47,050 bases of DNA, taken from assembly GCA_017446745.1 (NCBI GenBank), contig JAFSQF010000068.1, positions 1 to 47,050 on the forward strand, written 5' to 3'. Position numbers and translations under genes: made by a program. Under the pieces are notes generated by a model. It was not told the origin of the DNA. It saw only the letters and a list, made by a program, of their open reading frames with translations, and did not search any database. The stretch comes from Bacteroidales bacterium (GTDB taxonomy: Bacteria > Bacteroidota > Bacteroidia > Bacteroidales > P3). Each line of letters begins with the position of its first letter. The stretch's first letter is position 1. Below are positions 7,835 through 15,947 of this stretch, one piece after another.

Positions 7835-8395
7835 TCACATCTCATACAAAAATGTTTCTGAGATTACCATCATATCATCCCTAATGCAATTATCACTAAT
7901 TAAAACAGGAACAATATCTTTTATTATACTTAATGCCAAGGGGAATCCTGTAACATTATGCTTTGTTACAGCTATGACCTTTGCAATGGCTATTGTAAAA
8001 AATACATTACTTTTAGTGTAGAATTCTGTACTTTTAGTTGCTTCTAAATTATAATGAATCCATTTAGTAAAACTACTGCTAAATGCTTCTTTTTGAAAGG
8101 ACAAAGAGCTGTCAGGAAACGATGCTTTTATCATTTGGAATAAGGAAAAATATAAGTCACTAATGGGATATGCTTCGGTATTTATAGAACTGATGAAGGT
8201 GTCGTGATTAGATATATTCACATGACATTTTTCATGCACTGGTAATAAAAAAGTATACAATTCAGGTTCATTGTTATTATTCTGAAAATAGTTAATCGAG
8301 ATACAAAATACTGTATCAACATTTATTTCCAATGCATTTTGTGCGTTCAATCTTAAAAAGGAAATCATACCAATAAAGAAGATCAATCTTTTCAT
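7835..8395 (-). CDS. Hypothetical exported protein
   Basis: I do not recognise this 186-residue protein. I start it at MKRLIFFIGMISFLRLNAQ, which gives a short basic N-terminus, a hydrophobic core and a probable cleavage site near the NAQ. In-frame ATGs 9 and 45 bases upstream would add MRI or a charged extension. The rest is a soluble domain without repeats or catalytic motifs I can identify. It contains stretches such as IHYNLEATKSTEFYTKSNV and two cysteines. It is third in a - strand cluster with a membrane protein and a sigma region 2-like protein. Its base composition is AT-rich compared with the window's housekeeping genes, which suggests an accessory origin. Confidence 0.55.
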   Translation of the reverse strand: MKRLIFFIGMISFLRLNAQNALEINVDTVFCISINYFQNNNNEPELYTFLLPVHEKCHVNISNHDTFISSINTEAYPISDLYFSLFQMIKASFPDSSLSFQKEAFSSSFTKWIHYNLEATKSTEFYTKSNVFFTIAIAKVIAVTKHNVTGFPLALSIIKDIVPVLISDNCIRDDMMVISETFLYEM

Positions 8396-8478
8396 AATTC
8401 TCATAATAATAATGAATTTTTGTTTTTCTATCTTTTCCATTTATTGATAATCTGTGCGAATCATACATAGTATATACG

Positions 8479-8796
8479 CTAATCGGCGAACCATCCAACA
8501 GCAGGGTCAAATGTAAAGTAGAAAAACCACATGGAAAATACAATAAAGACGTGAAATAACATGGATTTAGGCAAACCTATCTTTTTGATAAAAGTACATA
8601 TGATAATAATCACCAAAATCATAAGGCTCGATATCATAGCAACACTAATACATTGAGATATTCTATCTCTAGTGACTTCATCCATGAATACCCCTGCTGA
8701 CTTATCCTTGAACAAAATATAATACACTATAAAATAACTAATTGCTACAGGCAGATATAACAATACGTATAGAATTCTTTTGAACATCCGTTTCAT
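8479..8796 (-). CDS. Small membrane protein with about three transmembrane helices
   Basis: This 105-residue protein is not assigned to a family. Hydrophobic segments lie at about residues 8-28 (ILYVLLYLPVAISYFIVYYI), 50-70 (ISVAMISSLMILVIIIICTF) and 78-95 (MLFHVFIVFSMWFFYF). The basic start MKRMFKR suggests the N-terminus faces the cytoplasm. It begins 10 bases after the stop of the sigma region 2-like gene, so the two are probably cotranscribed. A membrane partner next to a sigma-like protein suggests an anti-sigma role, but no known anti-sigma motif is seen. That idea is speculation from position only. Confidence 0.55.
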   Translation of the reverse strand: MKRMFKRILYVLLYLPVAISYFIVYYILFKDKSAGVFMDEVTRDRISQCISVAMISSLMILVIIIICTFIKKIGLPKSMLFHVFIVFSMWFFYFTFDPAVGWFAD

Positions 8797-8806
8797 AGTA
8801 ATATGG

Positions 8807-9127
8807 TTATTTTAAATGTGATTTTTTAAATATTGCATCCCATCTGTAATCCGGTGTTTTGTACAAATATGGGCGGACGTTCTCTTGATTAAATACCAAA
8901 AATCTGTTTTCAACCAAAGAAAAATGCCATGACTCCCGAAGGGGCGATAGGTCGGTGCCTATTTGTTTTTTGTGTTTCCATATCGTGATATAACATTCTT
9001 GTCGCAACACGGCACAATGATAGCTGTCGCCTGACGAACGGCGCATACACAAGCGTTCGATGAGTGCCTTGTGCCGTTCAATCAGACCATAGAAATGTTC
9101 ATATTTCAGCCGGTCGTTTGTTGTCAT
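8807..9127 (-). CDS. Short sigma-70 region 2-like protein lacking region 4
   Basis: The N-terminal 60 or so residues follow the pattern of ECF sigma factor region 2. HFYGLIERHKALIERLCMRR matches the opening helices. QECYITIWKHKKQI matches the core-binding segment that in ECF factors reads like QevylalW. Normal ECF factors continue for another 60-100 residues with a promoter-binding region 4 helix-turn-helix. This protein stops at 106 residues, with no such motif in the remaining sequence or just downstream. It is either a decayed sigma factor or a stand-alone core-binding protein. A -7-like box (9177-9184) and a 10-base palindrome GAAACGTTTC (9131-9140) precede it. Confidence 0.5.
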   Translation of the reverse strand: MTTNDRLKYEHFYGLIERHKALIERLCMRRSSGDSYHCAVLRQECYITIWKHKKQIGTDLSPLRESWHFSLVENRFLVFNQENVRPYLYKTPDYRWDAIFKKSHLK

Positions 9128-9176
9128 TCAGAAACGTTTCTATAATAATATAGTAATTTTTAAGGGCAAAAATTTA

Positions 9177-9184
9177 CAAAGGTA
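9177..9184 (-). promoter_or_regulatory. Possible -7 box of the sigma-like cluster
   Basis: On the - strand TACCTTTG fits TAnnTTTG, 49 bases before the start codon at 9127. No clear -33 box is seen. Confidence 0.35.
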
Positions 9185-9286
9185 TGAAAAAAAGTATATT
9201 TTTAATATTGTCTAACTTTTGTAACAATACAGTTTTTCGGACGTAACCCACATTGCAGCCTGATGGGTGCTAAGTGACAATGAAAA

Positions 9287-9659
9287 AATAAGGTGATACA
9301 ATAAAGCCCTGGAGGGGCTTACTCTCAATAACCCCGCACATAGTGTGGGGTAATTTAAAACCAATAATCTATGCGTTTCGGTTGCGTCGGATTTGCAATC
9401 CGACGCAAAATATTATAAGGATTTTTAATCCGCAAAATAACGGATTAAAAATCCTTATTGTAACGGTAAAAAAATAAGGTGTATCGATAGTGATGTAAAA
9501 AATGCAACTATAATTCGTGTTAATTCATTTCGCCTGCGAAAATATAGTTTTATATTCGGTGTCGCATATCTTGAAAATCATGCAATTCGTGCTAATTCCT
9601 AGACCTCAAAAAACAATCGTTTTTCCTTTTTTGCGCCTACCCGATAGTATCAACTTATT
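9287..9659 (+). mobile_element. TIR-bounded hairpin element E1, with a nested 68-bp-type module
   Basis: The left end AATAAGGTGATACAAT (9287-9302) and right end ATAGTATCAACTTATT (9644-9659) form a near-perfect 16-base inverted repeat. Inside are hairpins AAGCCCT-GGA-GGGGCTT and CCCCGCAC-ATA-GTGTGGGG, shared with element E2 at 21001-21268. A further segment absent from E2 holds GCGTCGGATT-TGC-AATCCGACGC (9384-9406). It also holds a perfect 18-base-arm stem, ATAAGGATTTTTAATCCG at 9415-9432 against 9441-9458. That segment is the unit amplified at 15531-15771. There is no coding capacity. With the next feature it fills most of the 850-base gap 9128-9977. Confidence 0.75.
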
Positions 9660-9679
9660 ATTTACTTATTGCTAAAGGC

Positions 9680-9790
9680 AATTATCAGCAATTAAACAGC
9701 AATTAGCCAGTAATTAATAATGAGAACGTGAATGACCTTAAATGTTCGTGAATGATCGTAAATATCATATAAATTTGTCCGAATACTTAT
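9680..9790. repeat. Diverged relative of the 7668-7826 element
   Basis: Read forward, this stretch resembles the reverse complement of the MITE-like element. Shared words in the same order include AACAGCAATT, GAACGTGAATG, GTAAAT and AAATTTG, then a CCG, then TACTTA. The left terminal repeat is not clearly retained, so this looks like a decayed or partial copy. No gene is seen between here and the rpmH promoter. Confidence 0.45.
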
Positions 9791-9948
9791 AAGTCACAAA
9801 CAATTTGGAGTGACCCCAGGTATTGATATAAAGCAAAATCACAGTGCGTTAAAAAAAAATACAACAATACATAACTGATTATCCGCACATTAGCCTAATT
9901 AATCAATAACTGCATATATTTTTTTTCATGTATATGCGAAAAAATGAG

Positions 9949-9956
9949 TACTTTTG
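9949..9956 (+). promoter_or_regulatory. Probable -7 box of rpmH
   Basis: TACTTTTG fits TAnnTTTG exactly and lies 21 bases before the rpmH start codon. The -33 region is T-rich but lacks a clear TTTG at the right spacing. Confidence 0.5.
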
Positions 9957-9977
9957 CACTTTCAAAAACGAGAAAAA

Positions 9978-10124
9978 ATGAAGAGAACATTTCAACCATC
10001 ACGCAGAAAAAGAGCAAATAAGCACGGTTTCCGTCAGAGAATGTCGACCGCAAATGGCAGAAAAGTATTGGCGGCCCGTCGCAGAAAAGGGAGAAAGAAA
10101 CTTACCGTCTCGGACGAACGCTAA
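9978..10124 (+). CDS. rpmH: 50S ribosomal protein L34
   Basis: This is a 48-residue, highly basic protein of the large ribosomal subunit. The opening [19 protein letters not shown], then [19 protein letters not shown], is the textbook L34 sequence. It is easily missed because of its size. A -7 box lies just upstream and a perfect palindromic terminator 53 bases downstream, so it appears to be transcribed alone. In many bacteria rpmH neighbours rnpA and dnaA; neither is here, which is common in Bacteroidota. Confidence 0.97.
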   Translation: MKRTFQPSRRKRANKHGFRQRMSTANGRKVLAARRRKGRKKLTVSDER

Positions 10125-10176
10125 GAAAAGGTGCACGAGATGCACAGCTATGGTGCTTTTGCTTAGAAAAACAACG

Positions 10177-10207
10177 AGAAGTATTGACGTCAATACTTCT
10201 TTTTTTG
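10177..10207 (+). terminator. Intrinsic terminator after rpmH
   Basis: A perfect palindrome with 12-base arms, AGAAGTATTGAC at 10177-10188 and its complement at 10189-10200, is followed by seven T residues. Confidence 0.85.
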
Positions 10208-10300
10208 TTTAAACAAAGAAGATAAAACACGGCAAAAAACGCACTTGTCGATTCTCATAAACGACTTATAATTTTGGAAAATAAAGTTTAAACATATACA

Positions 10301-11719
10301 ATGAGCAGGAAGAAGACAAACGAGATAGTGCGGTCGGTGAGGGTGGACGATGCCGGGGCCGAGGGCAAGGCTATAGTTCATAACGACGGCATGGTGGTGT
10401 TCGTCCCTTTTGTAGTGCCAGGGGATATAATTGACCTGTTGATATACAAAAAGAAAAAACGTTTTGCTGAGGGAAAAGCCTTGGCGTTGATAGCACCCTC
10501 TGAACTGCGTCGGGATGCGGCATGCCCACATTTCGGCGTTTGCGGAGGATGCAAATGGCAGACGATGGACTACAACGCCCAGCTGAAATACAAAGAACAA
10601 CAGGTGCGCGACAACCTCGAACGTTTAGGTCATATCGACACCAAAACAATGCGGCCTATATGCGGTTCCGAACAGACACTAAGATACCGCAACAAACTGG
10701 AATTCACTTTCTCCACAAAACGATGGTTGCAGGATGGCGAGGAGCGTGGCGAGGGAGAACATGGCGCCCTCGGGTTTCATGCCCCCACCGTATTCGACAA
10801 AGTGATACCCATTGAACGATGCGTTTTGCAGCCTGAACCATCTAACGCCATCAGGAATTGGGTGCGACGTTATGCCGAACAACATGGCCTCCCCTACTAC
10901 GACATCAGAAACCACACAGGCTATATGCGAAACCTGGTGCTGCGCTGCAACAGCAGAGGCGAATGGATGGTGATAGTAATCGTGGCCGACGACCGTGAGG
11001 ACTGGCTGTTGCCGATGTTGGAAGAATTGCACATCGCTTTCCCCGAAATCTCTTCCCTACAATATATCATCAACAAGAAGATGAACGACAGCTACAACGA
11101 CCTGGACGTCACAACTTATTATGGAGAAGACCACATCACAGAGATGATGCCTCGGTATTGGGGCGGCAGCGACCTGGAGTTTCGGATCAATGCTAAGTCA
11201 TTCTACCAAACCAACAGCCGTCAGGCTCACCGCCTCTACAGCTACGTGGCTGAACTGGCCAACCTTCAGGGCAACGAGACACTTTACGACCTTTACACCG
11301 GCACGGGTACCATAGCACAGTTCTTGGCCCAGCGATGCAAAAAAGTGGTTGGTATTGAATACGTGGAAGAGGCTATCGCCGACGCACGATGCAACGCAGA
11401 GCAAAACGGATGCTCCAACTGCTCTTTCTTCGCCGGCGACATGGCCAAGGTGCTGACCGACTCATTTGTGGCCGAGAACGGACGTCCGGACGTCGTTGTC
11501 ACCGACCCTCCAAGAGCCGGAATGCACGAGAAAGTAGTGGAACAGTTGCTGAAAATAGAAGCAAAAAAAATCGTTTACGTGAGCTGCAACCCGGCAACAC
11601 AGGCCCGCGACTTGGCGATGATGGCAGAAAAATACCAGGTACGCTGCATACAACCCGTGGACATGTTCCCTCACACCCATCATGTGGAAAACGTGGTCCT
11701 TTTGGAACTTAAAAAATAA
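10301..11719 (+). CDS. rlmD: 23S rRNA (uracil-5-)-methyltransferase RumA/RlmD family
   Basis: This is a SAM-dependent RNA m5U methyltransferase, most likely acting on 23S rRNA. Residues 1-65 form a TRAM RNA-binding domain. An iron-sulfur cluster motif CPHFGVCGGC starts near residue 74, with a fourth Cys near 174 (IERCVLQPE). The SAM-binding motif LYDLYTGTGTIAQFLA is near 330. TDPPRAGMHEKV is near 402. The catalytic nucleophile is in YVSCNPATQARDLA near 428. At 472 residues the length is normal. TrmA-type tRNA specificity cannot be excluded from sequence alone, but the TRAM domain and Fe-S cysteines favour the RumA branch. Confidence 0.93.
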   Translation: MSRKKTNEIVRSVRVDDAGAEGKAIVHNDGMVVFVPFVVPGDIIDLLIYKKKKRFAEGKALALIAPSELRRDAACPHFGVCGGCKWQTMDYNAQLKYKEQQVRDNLERLGHIDTKTMRPICGSEQTLRYRNKLEFTFSTKRWLQDGEERGEGEHGALGFHAPTVFDKVIPIERCVLQPEPSNAIRNWVRRYAEQHGLPYYDIRNHTGYMRNLVLRCNSRGEWMVIVIVADDREDWLLPMLEELHIAFPEISSLQYIINKKMNDSYNDLDVTTYYGEDHITEMMPRYWGGSDLEFRINAKSFYQTNSRQAHRLYSYVAELANLQGNETLYDLYTGTGTIAQFLAQRCKKVVGIEYVEEAIADARCNAEQNGCSNCSFFAGDMAKVLTDSFVAENGRPDVVVTDPPRAGMHEKVVEQLLKIEAKKIVYVSCNPATQARDLAMMAEKYQVRCIQPVDMFPHTHHVENVVLLELKK

Positions 11720-11758
11720 TAATTAAACACAAAAGAGGGTTATAATAAAAAAAATTAT

Positions 11759-11766
11759 TATCTTTG
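11759..11766 (+). promoter_or_regulatory. Probable -7 box of the 11879 T9SS gene
   Basis: TATCTTTG fits TAnnTTTG and is followed by a leader of about 110 bases before the start codon. A -33 element is not obvious in the A-rich upstream sequence. Confidence 0.45.
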
Positions 11767-11878
11767 CACGTTGATAAGTCAGTGAAAAAATGTTGCAAAA
11801 ACAAGATATTTCAATGATTTACAGCATTATCAAGAAAAACACTAACACAGAAATAAACAATAATAATTATATTTCGAT

Positions 11879-13282
11879 ATGAAAAAAAGATTATTCCTTC
11901 TTATGATGGCAGCAATGCTGCCACTAGGATTGATGGCTCAGTACAACGCATCACATCACGTGGACAGCACGTTGCACAAATGTGATTCGTACACCTGGAA
12001 CAAGACCGGCGAGACCTACACCACCTCTGGAGTGCACACCGCCCTGATTGGAGATACTCTTTTCATCTTAGACCTCACAATCCACCCCTCGTTCGACATT
12101 ACCGTCCCCGAGGTGATTCATGGCGGCTGCAGCTACACTTGGGGCAACATGGTTTTAACCACCGATGGCGACACCAGCCAGACTTTCCAAACCGTGCATG
12201 GCTGCGACAGCACCGTGCACATCACCCTGCTGTTCTCCCATCAAGCTGTTAAAGGATACACCGTTACAGCATGTGAGAGCTACACCTGGAAAGGCCTGAC
12301 CTTCGACCACGACTCCACGGTAATCTACAATTCGCACGAAATGGAGAACCACGACGATTTGTACGACGACGAAACTCATGAAACAATATGCGACTCGCTA
12401 CTGACGCTCTACCTTACTATATTGGAACCCACCCAGATAGAACACAACGTATATCTGAGCGGATGCGAGAGGGTGAACTACTATTTCCATCCCAACCAGG
12501 CTTCCATAACTATAAGAAGGGACACCGTGCTGTACTCCGAGTCAACCTTCCGCCCGCAAGACAACTGGGCAAGAACTACATTCCACCCTCGCACAGCAGC
12601 CAAATGCTTCGACAGCGTGATATATGCTCACATCACCGTCAAGAAAAACGTGGTCGAGAATTTGACTCTGCACGGATGCGATTTCTACGTCTACGAAACA
12701 AACGACACCATTATCAGATATGTCTATACTCAGAAAGACTCTTTGTTCTTAGGCAAAGCCGCCAACGGTTGCGACAGCAGCACCAAAATAGATATCACCA
12801 TCAGCCCAAAACCTCTGGTATACATTGATGGCGACCTCCGTGTGTTGCCAAACCACACCGCCACTCTCACTGCTTATAGCGACCAAGAGGTGAACTACAC
12901 CTGGGACTACAACGGCAGCCATGATAGCACCATAACAACCGAACCGCTGACCCAAAACACAAACGTCAGCCTCTCGGCGGCCAGTATAGAAAACGGTTGC
13001 GTTGCCGTGGCTCACGTCACCGTATTGGTAACCACCGAGGGTATCAACGGCACCGAACAAAGCGAGATAAGGATATATCCCAACCCCACCAGCGACTATG
13101 TGAACATCAACGCCGATATGGCAGTAAGTCACGTGACGGTCTACAACTTCAACGGACAAGAAGTGATGAACGTCAATAATAGCAGCAAGGTGAATCTCAG
13201 CAACCTCAGCAACGGCAGCTATATATTGCGTATCGAGCTTGAAAATGGCTCAGTAGCAACAGCCACTGTCGTCAGAAAATAA
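11879..13282 (+). CDS. Secreted T9SS-sorted protein with Cys-SYTW repeats
   Basis: The 467-residue protein begins with a signal peptide (MKKRLFLLMMAAMLPLGLMA). It ends with a T9SS type A sorting domain of about 75 residues (IRIYPNPTSDYVNIN, VYNFNGQEVMNV, NLSNGSYILRIE), so it should cross the outer membrane and be surface-attached or released. The body has degenerate repeats around CDSYTW, GCSYTWG and CESYTWK, each followed by GCDSTVH-like segments. This pattern occurs widely in Bacteroidota surface proteins. The later part, about residues 315-385, looks like a PKD or immunoglobulin-like domain (VNYTWDYNGSHDST). It probably has an adhesive or structural role; no enzyme motif is seen. A strong terminator follows. 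Confidence 0.9.
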   Translation: MKKRLFLLMMAAMLPLGLMAQYNASHHVDSTLHKCDSYTWNKTGETYTTSGVHTALIGDTLFILDLTIHPSFDITVPEVIHGGCSYTWGNMVLTTDGDTSQTFQTVHGCDSTVHITLLFSHQAVKGYTVTACESYTWKGLTFDHDSTVIYNSHEMENHDDLYDDETHETICDSLLTLYLTILEPTQIEHNVYLSGCERVNYYFHPNQASITIRRDTVLYSESTFRPQDNWARTTFHPRTAAKCFDSVIYAHITVKKNVVENLTLHGCDFYVYETNDTIIRYVYTQKDSLFLGKAANGCDSSTKIDITISPKPLVYIDGDLRVLPNHTATLTAYSDQEVNYTWDYNGSHDSTITTEPLTQNTNVSLSAASIENGCVAVAHVTVLVTTEGINGTEQSEIRIYPNPTSDYVNINADMAVSHVTVYNFNGQEVMNVNNSSKVNLSNLSNGSYILRIELENGSVATATVVRK

Positions 13283-13300
13283 ATACTCAATGCATCAGAA

Positions 13301-13334
13301 AAAAAGCGTTCGGCTTGCCGGACGCTTTTTTTTC
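13301..13334 (+). terminator. Intrinsic terminator after the 11879 T9SS gene
   Basis: Arms AAAAAGCGTTCGGC (13301-13314) and GCCGGACGCTTTTT (13317-13330) pair with one T-G wobble around TT, followed by further T residues. Confidence 0.85.
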
Positions 13335-13381
13335 TTTGCTCACGTCATGCTGCAACAAACCTAACAATGACATATACTGAA

Positions 13382-14404
13382 ATGAAAAAAACTTTATTTA
13401 TAGTGGCGGCAGCCTTGGCAATCACGATGGCCGGATGCAGCGGTAAGGAAAAAATGATGCACCTGTCGGGTATAGCGCAAGGCTCGTATTACACAATAAC
13501 ATACTGCGATGAACAAGGCAGGGATTTGCAGCAATCTATAGATTCGCTACTGGACGATTTCGACAAAACGGCATCGTTATGGAAAGAAAATTCTCTGATA
13601 CGACGAGTGAACGACAATCGCGACAGCGTAGTGAACACTCTGTTTGCCGAACTTTTAGAACTGTCGACAGAAATGAACAGGCTAACAGAAGGGGCTTTCG
13701 ACTGCACCGTGGGCCCATTGGTGGAAGCTTGGGGGTTCAGCTTCCGCCAGCGTAAAGAGATGAATGAACATGAAGTGGACAGTTTGCGACAACTCTGCGG
13801 AACTCAACCAAGCATTGTTCAACGTGAAGATGGCAGCTTGGTGGTGAGGAAAAAACGTCAGGAGATGCGAGTAGACTTCAACGCCATAGCACAAGGATAT
13901 GCCAGCGACATGGTGGCACATTTCCTGCAACAACAGGGGATAGCTAACTATATTGTTGACATAGGAGGCGAAGTGGTTGCCCACGGTAAGAAACCCGACG
14001 GCACAAAATGGGTGGTAGGAATAGAAAAACCTGCAAAAAACAGAGACGACGCCCGCAAAATAGAAACCAGCATACAACTTACAGACTGCGCCGTAGTTAC
14101 CAGCGGGAGCTATAGAAAATACTACGAAAAAGATGGTGAACGGTATTCGCACACTATCGACCCCAGGACAGGAAAACCCGTAGAGCACAACCTGCTAAGC
14201 GTAACAGTGATAGACACCTCGGCATGGAGGGCTGACGCCTTGGCTACAGCATTTATGGTTATGGGGGTAGAGAGGGCTATGGAATTTATCAAACAGCATC
14301 CTGAGGACAGCGGAACACAGGCCGTACTGTTCATCAGCGCCGACGGAGATGATTATAAGGTGACAGAAACAGAGGGTATGAAACAGCTGAAAACAAACAA
14401 CTAA
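13382..14404 (+). CDS. apbE: FAD:protein FMN transferase ApbE, lipoprotein
   Basis: ApbE attaches FMN covalently to threonine of periplasmic flavoproteins such as NqrB/C or RnfG/D subunits. The protein starts at MKKTLFIVAAALAITMAGCS with lipobox TMAGC, so it is membrane-anchored after cleavage before Cys20. Family motifs are SGIAQGSYYTITY near residue 30, VDFNAIAQGYASDMVA near 165, NYIVDIGGEVVAHGKKPDG near 190, VTSGSYRKYY near 240 and SHTIDPRTGKPV near 258. The metal-binding segment WRADALATAFMVMG follows near 282. The length of 340 residues is normal. A frame start 15 bases upstream is possible, but the later ATG gives a standard lipoprotein signal. No flavoprotein client is in the window. 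Confidence 0.95.
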   Translation: MKKTLFIVAAALAITMAGCSGKEKMMHLSGIAQGSYYTITYCDEQGRDLQQSIDSLLDDFDKTASLWKENSLIRRVNDNRDSVVNTLFAELLELSTEMNRLTEGAFDCTVGPLVEAWGFSFRQRKEMNEHEVDSLRQLCGTQPSIVQREDGSLVVRKKRQEMRVDFNAIAQGYASDMVAHFLQQQGIANYIVDIGGEVVAHGKKPDGTKWVVGIEKPAKNRDDARKIETSIQLTDCAVVTSGSYRKYYEKDGERYSHTIDPRTGKPVEHNLLSVTVIDTSAWRADALATAFMVMGVERAMEFIKQHPEDSGTQAVLFISADGDDYKVTETEGMKQLKTNN

Positions 14405-14460
14405 ACAGCAAAGCGTAGAAATAGATCAATAAGTAACTGTTCATAATTAACATTCATTTT

Positions 14461-14607
14461 GAGCCCCGTAGGGGCGGCATATAATAGCCGTGGGCGAAAG
14501 CCCACGGTATAAACCAGGCAGTTACATTGAGCCCCGTAGGGGCGACATATTATAAATAATAATCCAAATAGCATCACAATATGTAAACTATTTTTGCACG
14601 ATTACTT
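14461..14607 (+). repeat. Hairpin repeat copy R2, nearly identical to part of R4
   Basis: Two GAGCCCCGTAGGGGC signatures lie at 14461-14475 and 14529-14543. Between them CCGTGGGC-GAAA-GCCCACGG (14488-14507) forms an 8-base stem with a GNRA tetraloop. The following segment to GCACGATTACTTA is nearly the same as 39171-39252. It includes a TATTTTTG -7-like box at 14589-14596. The repeat fills the gap between apbE and yicC. Confidence 0.85.
14589..14596 (+). promoter_or_regulatory. Repeat-borne -7-like box upstream of yicC
   Basis: TATTTTTG fits TAnnTTTG, 49 bases before the yicC start, and lies inside the R2 repeat. The same box occurs in copy R4 upstream of another gene. No good -33 TTTG is present. 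Confidence 0.4.
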
Positions 14608-14645
14608 ATCATTGATAATAAACCATTAGAATAATAAAAAAGAGT

Positions 14646-15512
14646 ATGAAATCGATGACAGGATTTGCCAAAGGGCAATATAAAGGCAAAACAAGGTGTT
14701 TGCTGGTAGAGATAAAAAGTTTGAATGGCAAACAGCTGGATGCCACCGTGAAGGTGCCACAGAAATACAAAGAGAAAGAATTGGCTATCCGTTCCATGCT
14801 TACAGGCCTGGAACGTGGGAAGATAGACTTCGCACTGACAGAAGAGACCGATAATGCCAGCTCTACCAGCTTAAACAAGAAAGTTGTGGCCGTGCGCTAC
14901 GAAGAGGCCATGAATTTGGCAAAGGAGTTAGGAAACCCGATAGCTGGCGAAAAAATGCTGGAAATAATACTAAGGCAAACCGACGTATGGGGCACCGAAG
15001 ATAGTGGCGAGACCGACGACACCGAGTGGAAAGCAATCGAAGAAGTGATTGCCGAGACCATAGGCGAACTTGACCTGTCGAGGAAACACGAAGGGGAGAT
15101 AATGAAAGAGGATATCGTCAAACATATAGACGAGATTGAGAGGCTCTCGAAAGAAATACCACAATATGAGGGCGAACGCATTGATACAGCAAAGGAACGC
15201 ATACGCTCGTGGCTAAAGGACAGCGGAGTGGAAGTGGACGAGAATCGTTTCGAACAGGAGCTAATATACTATCTGGAGAAGTTGGACATCACCGAAGAGA
15301 AGGTGCGTCTGGCAAAACACATAGGCTACTTCAGAGAGGTTATGAATGGCGAGGAGAGTTGCGGAAAGAAATTAGGATTCATAGCTCAGGAGATGGGAAG
15401 AGAGATAAACACGACAGGCTCAAAAGCCAACCATGTAGAAATACAGCGTCTGGTGGTGGGCATGAAAGACGAGCTGGAGAAGATAAAGGAGCAACTGGGA
15501 AATATCTTGTAA
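14646..15512 (+). CDS. yicC: YicC/YloC family endoribonuclease
   Basis: Members of this family are endoribonucleases implicated in RNA turnover. The N-terminus MKSMTGFAKGQ is the diagnostic YicC opening. The C-terminal half carries the DUF1732 signature, seen here as GFIAQEMGREINTTGSKAN followed by VEIQRLVVGMKDELEKIKEQ, ending close to the canonical C-terminus. Length is 288 residues, as expected. In many bacteria gmk follows yicC; here a repeat array follows instead. Confidence 0.94.
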   Translation: MKSMTGFAKGQYKGKTRCLLVEIKSLNGKQLDATVKVPQKYKEKELAIRSMLTGLERGKIDFALTEETDNASSTSLNKKVVAVRYEEAMNLAKELGNPIAGEKMLEIILRQTDVWGTEDSGETDDTEWKAIEEVIAETIGELDLSRKHEGEIMKEDIVKHIDEIERLSKEIPQYEGERIDTAKERIRSWLKDSGVEVDENRFEQELIYYLEKLDITEEKVRLAKHIGYFREVMNGEESCGKKLGFIAQEMGREINTTGSKANHVEIQRLVVGMKDELEKIKEQLGNIL

Positions 15513-15530
15513 ACCTGAGTTCGTCAGTTT

Positions 15531-15771
15531 CGGTTGCGTCGGATTTCGGTTGCGTCGGATTTGCAATCCGACGCAAAATATTATAAGGATTTTTAATCCG
15601 CAAAATAACGGATTCGGTTGCGTCGGATTTGCAATCCGACGCAAAATATTATAAGGATTTTTTAATCCGCAAAATAACGGATTCGGTTGCGTCGGATTTG
15701 CAATCCGACGCAAAATATTATAAGGATTTTTAATCCGCAAAATAACGGATTAAAAATCCTTATTGTAACGG
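15531..15771 (+). repeat. Tandem array of a 68-bp palindromic unit, three copies plus a partial
   Basis: A 16-base partial start at 15531-15546 is followed by units at 15547-15614, 15615-15683 (one extra T) and 15684-15751. Each unit contains GCGTCGGATT-TGC-AATCCGACGC and one arm of the ATAAGGATTTTTAATCCG stem; only the last unit is followed by the complementary arm. The sequence on to about 15842 matches the interior of element E1 (9456-9536). Short peptides that could be read from it, with reiterated NPYNILRRIANPTQ, are not credible genes. The gap 15513-15947 holds this array, its E1-like tail and the terminator below. Confidence 0.9.
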
Positions 15772-15870
15772 TAAAAAAATAATGTGTGTATCGATAGTGA
15801 TGTAAAAAATGCAACTATAATTCGTGTAAATTCATTTTTGTTGGTGAGATTTGTGGCTGAATCAAACACC

Positions 15871-15921
15871 ATACAAAAAAGCCCACGTTGGCAGTTGCCT
15901 CGGCAACTTGCAACGTGGGCT
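15871..15921 (-). terminator. Intrinsic terminator after the 1603-residue T9SS gene
   Basis: On the - strand AGCCCACGTTG and CAACGTGGGCT pair perfectly across 11 bases, with an inner stem AGTTGCC/GGCAACT, and are followed by TTTTTTG. Confidence 0.85.
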
Positions 15922-15947
15922 AAGGAAGTTATCGGGAAGAACGGCGT

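Noticed and set aside
8316-8543. 75-codon - strand frame between the membrane protein and the exported protein
   Set aside because: It overlaps both neighbours in another frame and has no start context or known motif.
9131-9140. Palindrome GAAACGTTTC before the sigma-like gene as a LacI-type operator
   Set aside because: Ten bases of palindrome alone is weak evidence and no cognate regulator is in the window.
15420-15740. Open frame on the - strand with reiterated NPYNILRRIANPTQ peptides
   Set aside because: It is produced by the 68-bp tandem array and runs antisense into yicC; the repeat is palindromic DNA, not a gene.
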